This document shows, one piece after another, positions 14,580 through 18,842 of a DNA stretch of 18,842 nucleotides; position 1 is the first letter of the stretch; every line of letters starts with the position of its first letter. The notes beneath the pieces were generated by a model. It saw nothing but the letters and a program-made list of their open reading frames with translations. It was not told the origin of the DNA and searched no databases. Source of the DNA: an uncultured Acidobacteriota bacterium (GTDB lineage: Bacteria; Acidobacteriota; Blastocatellia; RBC074); NCBI GenBank assembly GCA_937967285.1, contig CALBSU010000346.1, forward strand, positions 1 to 18,842, read 5' to 3'. Made by a program: the position numbers and the translations under genes.

Positions 14580-15977
14580 ATGTCGAAAGACCATTACCTC
14601 GCTCAGGTCGAGAGGCTGAGAGATGACGCGTGGCATCCCGGAGCGGGCGACCTGCGACGCCGTGCGATGATGGTCCGGAATTGTCTGCAAGTGCTGCCCG
14701 GTGAGCGGGTGCTTGAATTCGGGGCCGGAATCGGGATGTGGACGGGGCATCTGACCGGGGCATTGCGGGAAGAGAACCCGATAACGTCAGCGATATTCAA
14801 CAGTCGATTGCTGCCCGGCGGTTCAGACGCGCATCGAGTCGATTTCCTGCTCGTGACGGATCCGGCGACGGATCTGCCGGAAGAACATTTCGATCATGTC
14901 GTCGGGAATTGCATGCTCGATCATGAGATGTATTCCGAGACGCTGAGCATGCTCAACCGGGTGTTGAAACCGGGCGGTCGAATCCTCATGTTCGAGAACA
15001 GATTGTCGGCCGCTTTTCGCGAGAAACTGATCGAGGCTGCTCATCGGACGGGGTTCACGGGAATCCGCGTTTTTCCGTTCAGCGATGCGGTTCACGGGAC
15101 ATCCGCCGGCGCGTCGACATTTCTTCTCGAGCATGCGCCCTTCGTCAATCGCCTCTGCAATGCCACGTGCGTCTGCATGACGAAGGATGGGATCAAGCCG
15201 GCAGAGAATGTTAGTCTGGCGGTCCACGAGCGCCTCTTCGATTCGGTATCGGTCGTCGTGCCATGTCGCAATGAGGAGATGAATATTCAGCCGCTGACGG
15301 AGGCTCTGCTTCGGATGTATTCCGGCTATATCCGAGAGATCATCATCGTCAACGATAACTCGACCGACGGAACAGGGAGGGTTGCAGCGATGCTCGCGGA
15401 GAGGGATCGACGTATCCGCGTCATCGACCGGTTGCCGCCGGGCGGCGTCGGGCGGGCGCTGCGAGACGGCACAGGCGCCGCAACCGGAAGCTACATCCTG
15501 ACGATGGACTGCGATTTCGTCGTAATCGTTTCGGAATTGCGCGATCTGTTCGAAGCTGTCGCCGCGGGGCGTGACGGAGCTGTCGGCAGCAGGTTCTCGT
15601 CCGAAACCGTCATGTTCGATTATCCGTTCCTGAAAATCCTCTGCAACAGGGGCTTCCATCTGTTGATCAATCTTCTGCTGCCGGTGAAGGTCCGCGATGT
15701 CACGAACAACCTCAAACTCTACCGGGCAGAAATTTTTCGTGGACTGGAGATCGTCGAAGATCACTTCGCCGCAAATCTTGAGACGGGACTCAAACCGATT
15801 CTCTCCGGTTATGACATCGAGGAGGTTCCGGTCTCGTGGATCAACCGGACAGCCGGTATGGGAAGTTCAAGTTTCAATCTGATGAGAGTCGGGCCCGGCT
15901 ATGTCAGGGCGCTTGCGCGGATCGTCATCGATCGCCTGCTCGGCGGAAAGCGCCCGGTCAGGGGAGCGGATCGATAG
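14580..15977 (+). CDS. Fusion of class I methyltransferase and polyprenyl-phosphate-type GT2
   Basis: 465 residues; CGGAG lies seven bases before the ATG. Residues 1-200 form a SAM-dependent methyltransferase: motif I VLEFGAGIG (44-52), FDHVVGNCMLDHE (104-116), and the late strand LKPGGRILMFENR (129-141). From about 222 a GT2 domain begins: SVVVPCRNEE (224-233), IIIVNDNSTDGTG (254-266), MDCDF with the DxD (309-313), then GSRF and a helical segment (about 350-372). The GT part resembles dolichol-phosphate mannose synthase and its bacterial relatives, which load a sugar on a polyprenyl phosphate. VSWINRTAGMGSSSF (418-432) also fits. The usual HPPE after DxD is missing (reads VVIV). One protein may thus methylate and load the same sugar or lipid. 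Sits between a GT2 and two GT-C genes. Confidence 0.85.
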   Translation: MSKDHYLAQVERLRDDAWHPGAGDLRRRAMMVRNCLQVLPGERVLEFGAGIGMWTGHLTGALREENPITSAIFNSRLLPGGSDAHRVDFLLVTDPATDLPEEHFDHVVGNCMLDHEMYSETLSMLNRVLKPGGRILMFENRLSAAFREKLIEAAHRTGFTGIRVFPFSDAVHGTSAGASTFLLEHAPFVNRLCNATCVCMTKDGIKPAENVSLAVHERLFDSVSVVVPCRNEEMNIQPLTEALLRMYSGYIREIIIVNDNSTDGTGRVAAMLAERDRRIRVIDRLPPGGVGRALRDGTGAATGSYILTMDCDFVVIVSELRDLFEAVAAGRDGAVGSRFSSETVMFDYPFLKILCNRGFHLLINLLLPVKVRDVTNNLKLYRAEIFRGLEIVEDHFAANLETGLKPILSGYDIEEVPVSWINRTAGMGSSSFNLMRVGPGYVRALARIVIDRLLGGKRPVRGADR

Positions 15978-15992
15978 ACTGGAAGGTGCGAA

Positions 15993-17600
15993 ATGAGTGG
16001 TCAAAATCAGTCGGAAAAGAAGCGGCCATTACCATCATTTAAGCGTTTGGACGATCTGGCCGGATCGATCGCCGGCATCTGCGAGGCTCATCGCGCGCCG
16101 GCGGCTGTCGTCGTCTCCATGCTATACCTGATCATCGCGGGGCTGATCGCCGCGCGAAAGCCGCTCGAGAATGACGAACTGTTCACTCTCAACATCGCGC
16201 GGCTTCCGGGGCTGACCGATGTCTGGGGCGCGCTGCTCACCGGAGCCGAGCAGATGCCGCCGCTCTTTTATGTGATTACGAGGGCATCTCTGGCCCTGCT
16301 CGGAGAGAACAGCTTTGCACTCAGAATGCCGGCGTTGATCGGGATTCTGGTCATGGGCATTTCGCTCTTTCTGTTCGTATCGAAGCGGGGGACGGCGATT
16401 CTCGGGCTTGCGGCGATGCTCTTTCCGCTGACGACGGCGGCGTACTATTACTCGTTCGAGGCTCGACCGTACGGTCTGGTGCTGGGTTTTGCAGGGCTCG
16501 GGTTGATCTGCTGGCAGGCGCTGGCTGAGGGCGGGCGGAGGCGGGCTCTGCTGATCGGACTCGCGCTTTCACTGGCGGCGGCGATCTCATGCCATTACTA
16601 CGCCATACTGATCGTAATACCTTTCCTGTGCGGCGAGGCTGCACGCGCATATGAACGCCGGAGGCCGGATCTGCCGGTTGCGGCGGCGATTGCCGTATCG
16701 ATGACTCCGCTGCTGTTTCATCTGCCTTTGATCAGAAGCGCAAGATCCTACTCGACGGCATTCTGGGCGCAGCCGAAGTGGGGCGATATTCCGGATTTCT
16801 TCAACTTCCTGCTGGCCTCGGCGGTGCTGCCCCTGACGGCCATGCTCCTGCTCACGGTTGCCTGGTCGTTGCTGGCGCCCGCGAAAGAGCGCGAGTCCGC
16901 GCCGTATCTGCTGACGCATGAATTTTTCGCCGCGATCGGGTTTATAGCCATTCCGGTTGTCGCGGTGGTAATGGCGATGTTCGTGACCCGCGCATTTACA
17001 TACAGGTATGCGCTGCCGGCTGTGATCGGCCTTACGGTGCTCATTCCGCCGGCTTTCAAAAGGGCCGGAAGCGACATCCTTCCGGTGCTGCTGGTGCTTT
17101 TGCTGCTGCTGGGTGTGGCGAGAAGGGGAGGGCTGACGCTGCAGGATGCCGCCCTCAGAACAGCTGACAGGAAGGCTGAAATCGAATTGCTGCTTGGATC
17201 TGATCATGGAAACCTTCCCGTAGTCTGTACCGATCCGCATGCCTTTCTGATGCTTTCACACAACGCTCCGGTGGAGCTGCGGTCGCGACTTGTCTACCTC
17301 GGAGATACATCCGAGTCGATGCGATATCTGGGTCACAACAGCCTGGAGCGCGGAATGTTCGATCTGCTGAAACCGTGGTTCGGTCTGAATGTGCAGAGAT
17401 ATCGATCATTTCTCAAGCCGGGGCGGCGGTTCCTGCTCTTCGGTGATCCCGATCATTTTTTGAACTGGGTACTGCCGGATCTGCAGTCATCGGGAGCGCG
17501 CATCGAACTTGCGGGAAAGCGCGGTGGGTCGATGCTTTTTCTGGTCGTCAGTGATGGAGGGGCCATCGGTGAGTCGGCGGAATCGAGAGGTGGAACGTGA
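15993..17600 (+). CDS. Polytopic GT-C glycosyltransferase, GT39/ArnT-like
   Basis: 535 residues with GGAAGG six bases before the ATG. About ten hydrophobic segments between 37 and 385, starting near 37-54, then an extracytoplasmic-type C-terminal part (about 395-530). The first loop has END-E (D61/E62, the place of the GT-C catalytic acidic residues), followed by QMPPLFYVITRASLALLG and RMPALIGI, which fit the PMT/ArnT/GT39 pattern, and EARPYGLVLGF (156-166). Such enzymes move a sugar from a polyprenyl-phosphate donor to a lipid, glycan or protein on the outer face of the membrane. The preceding fusion gene is the obvious donor-maker. The stop overlaps the next start by GTGA. Confidence 0.82.
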   Translation: MSGQNQSEKKRPLPSFKRLDDLAGSIAGICEAHRAPAAVVVSMLYLIIAGLIAARKPLENDELFTLNIARLPGLTDVWGALLTGAEQMPPLFYVITRASLALLGENSFALRMPALIGILVMGISLFLFVSKRGTAILGLAAMLFPLTTAAYYYSFEARPYGLVLGFAGLGLICWQALAEGGRRRALLIGLALSLAAAISCHYYAILIVIPFLCGEAARAYERRRPDLPVAAAIAVSMTPLLFHLPLIRSARSYSTAFWAQPKWGDIPDFFNFLLASAVLPLTAMLLLTVAWSLLAPAKERESAPYLLTHEFFAAIGFIAIPVVAVVMAMFVTRAFTYRYALPAVIGLTVLIPPAFKRAGSDILPVLLVLLLLLGVARRGGLTLQDAALRTADRKAEIELLLGSDHGNLPVVCTDPHAFLMLSHNAPVELRSRLVYLGDTSESMRYLGHNSLERGMFDLLKPWFGLNVQRYRSFLKPGRRFLLFGDPDHFLNWVLPDLQSSGARIELAGKRGGSMLFLVVSDGGAIGESAESRGGT

Positions 17601-18842
17601 TCGATATCGGAAGAAAGGATATCGTCGCAGCGCTGATCCTCGGAGGTCTGGCTTTTGCTCTCTGGATTCCCCGTCTTCAGGGGCCGATCGATCTGAGGTG
17701 GGACGGCGGCGCCTACTACACACTCGGCACGGCTCTGACCCAGGGCAAAGGCTACAGGCTGCTCAATGAACCGGGCGAGATACAAAGCACGCTCCATCCT
17801 CCGATGGTCCCGCTGATAGTCGCCCTGCATCAGATCGCACTTGGAACAAGCGACATGTTCGTCGTCGGCTGGTGGCTGCGCATCTTTTATCTCATCCTCT
17901 TCATCTCGTATATCGTCGCCTCCTATTTCATGTTCAGGCGTTTTCTTCCGGTTGGATATTCGATCGCTGCGGCCGCGGCGACGATGTTCCAGCTTCACAC
18001 CATCTTCATGTCGGATCTCGTTTTTCCTGAGACTCCATACGGTCTGGTGACGGTTCTGTTCATTTTGGGCGATGGTGAGGGGGGAAGGAGAGCGACCGGT
18101 TACCTGCGCGGAGCGCTGGCGGTGACGGCCTTCGCGCTGCGGACGATCGGCGTCTCTCTGCTCGCCGCATGGGTAATTGAAAGCCTGGTGAAACGGCGGC
18201 TCGGGCAGGCGATCCGGAGGGCGATCGTCCTGATCGTTCCTGTTCTCCTCTGGACCGGATATATCCGTCTGGTCGAATCCGGGGCCGAGTATCGAAGGCC
18301 GGCATACGATTACCAGCGCGCGGACTATACATACATCAATGTCAGTTATGCCCGGAACCTGCGATTGAGGGATCCGTTCAGACCGGAGCTTGGGAATGCA
18401 ACGCTCAAAGACCGGATGGTACGGTTTGCCGACAATCTGATGCTCATGCCCGTCAAGGCGGGAGAGGCCGTCTCCACGACCGCGCCGGTCTGGGACCTGT
18501 TGCGGATGCGTTTGAATGAAATGACAGGCCTGAATCTGCCCCGCTGGCTGGCAGTCGAGCTGGTTCTGCTCTGCTTTTCGCTTTTCGCGGCCGCGGGAAT
18601 CCTGTTGCAGTTGGCGCGGGGACAATGCGTCATCCCGCTTTACATTCTCCTGTCGCTCGGCGCGATCTGCCTGACTCCGTGGCCGGCTCAGTTCAACCGC
18701 TATCTCTCACCGCTGACGCCTTTCCTGATGCTTTCATTATTCATCGGGATGAGAGCGCTGGTTGCAAGAATCGGATTACTGCTGCCGGCCCGCAAGAGGC
18801 GATGCAATCCGGTTCCGCTGGTCATCGAGGTCATTCTGATCG
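17597..18842 (+). CDS. Second GT-C membrane protein, 3' end outside window
   Basis: An open frame of 415 codons runs to the window end without a stop. It starts with GTG at 17597, overlapping the previous stop (GTGA), which indicates translational coupling. Several hydrophobic segments are visible (about 8-25, 70-85, 95-112, 120-135). The first loop reads RWDGGAYYTLG (34-44), the acidic site of GT-C enzymes, followed by HPPMVPL (67-73), as in GT39/ArnT-like proteins. Near the end PAQFNRYLSPLTPFLML matches the RY-xxP pattern common there. Its likely role is a second transferase using a polyprenyl-phosphate sugar, or a partner of the preceding one. A long minus-strand frame (17453-18625) covers the same DNA but looks like an artefact. 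Confidence 0.8.
   Translation, partial: MIDIGRKDIVAALILGGLAFALWIPRLQGPIDLRWDGGAYYTLGTALTQGKGYRLLNEPGEIQSTLHPPMVPLIVALHQIALGTSDMFVVGWWLRIFYLILFISYIVASYFMFRRFLPVGYSIAAAAATMFQLHTIFMSDLVFPETPYGLVTVLFILGDGEGGRRATGYLRGALAVTAFALRTIGVSLLAAWVIESLVKRRLGQAIRRAIVLIVPVLLWTGYIRLVESGAEYRRPAYDYQRADYTYINVSYARNLRLRDPFRPELGNATLKDRMVRFADNLMLMPVKAGEAVSTTAPVWDLLRMRLNEMTGLNLPRWLAVELVLLCFSLFAAAGILLQLARGQCVIPLYILLSLGAICLTPWPAQFNRYLSPLTPFLMLSLFIGMRALVARIGLLLPARKRRCNPVPLVIEVILI

Noticed and set aside
16587..17240. Minus-strand frame of 217 codons.
   Set aside because: Gln/Arg/His-rich composition with no motif, opposite the hydrophobic core of a GT-C gene; a shadow.
17453..18625. Long minus-strand frame (390 codons).
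   Set aside because: It lies over two coupled + strand membrane-protein genes; its translation is rich in Gln, Arg, Asp and Pro with no domain, as expected from the reverse complement of GC-rich membrane-protein codons.

Overview
The window reads as a stretch of bacterial chromosome, moderately GC-rich, with tightly packed genes. It is dominated by enzymes that build or decorate a glycan, glycolipid or related envelope product. No rRNA, tRNA, transposase, integrase, phage gene or CRISPR array is visible. A Gram-negative or other non-actinobacterial lineage is plausible from the families present (CelD/FemAB-like protein, NodB deacetylase, BcsA-like glycosyltransferase), but nothing here fixes the taxon.

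Left block (1-9394, + strand): seven genes in a row with gaps of 10 to about 70 bp, probably one operon that begins left of the window. In order they are a NodU/CmcH-type carbamoyltransferase (5' end missing), a second full-length carbamoyltransferase, a membrane-anchored SGNH hydrolase, a double-GNAT-like protein, two tandem paralogous GNAT proteins, and a CelD/FemAB-like acyltransferase with an extra C-terminal region. This looks like a modification module that carbamoylates, acylates and deacylates one product. Both tandem pairs (carbamoyltransferase and GNAT) have a second copy that lost hallmark active-site residues while keeping its overall fold, which is the most unusual feature of the window.

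Middle block: a NodB-type polysaccharide deacetylase (9407-10456, - strand) converges on the left operon and has its own well-formed promoter. Divergent from it is a two-gene housekeeping operon, an EVE-domain protein and endonuclease III (nth), joined by an ATGA overlap. An inositol-monophosphatase-family phosphatase, possibly a histidinol phosphatase, lies on the - strand (11864-12631), converging on nth with a 5 bp gap. Its predicted promoter sits so close to the start codon that the mRNA may be leaderless.

Right block (12941-18842, + strand): a second glycan operon with almost no intergenic DNA. It holds a processive-type membrane GT2 glycosyltransferase (BcsA-like), a fusion of a class I methyltransferase to a dolichol-phosphate-mannose-synthase-like GT2, and two polytopic GT-C/GT39-like membrane proteins, the second running off the window. 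A plausible reading is that the fusion charges a polyprenyl phosphate with a sugar which the GT-C proteins then transfer outside the membrane. Taken together the blocks suggest an envelope or extracellular polysaccharide/glycolipid locus interrupted by a few housekeeping genes. The chemical product cannot be named from sequence alone.
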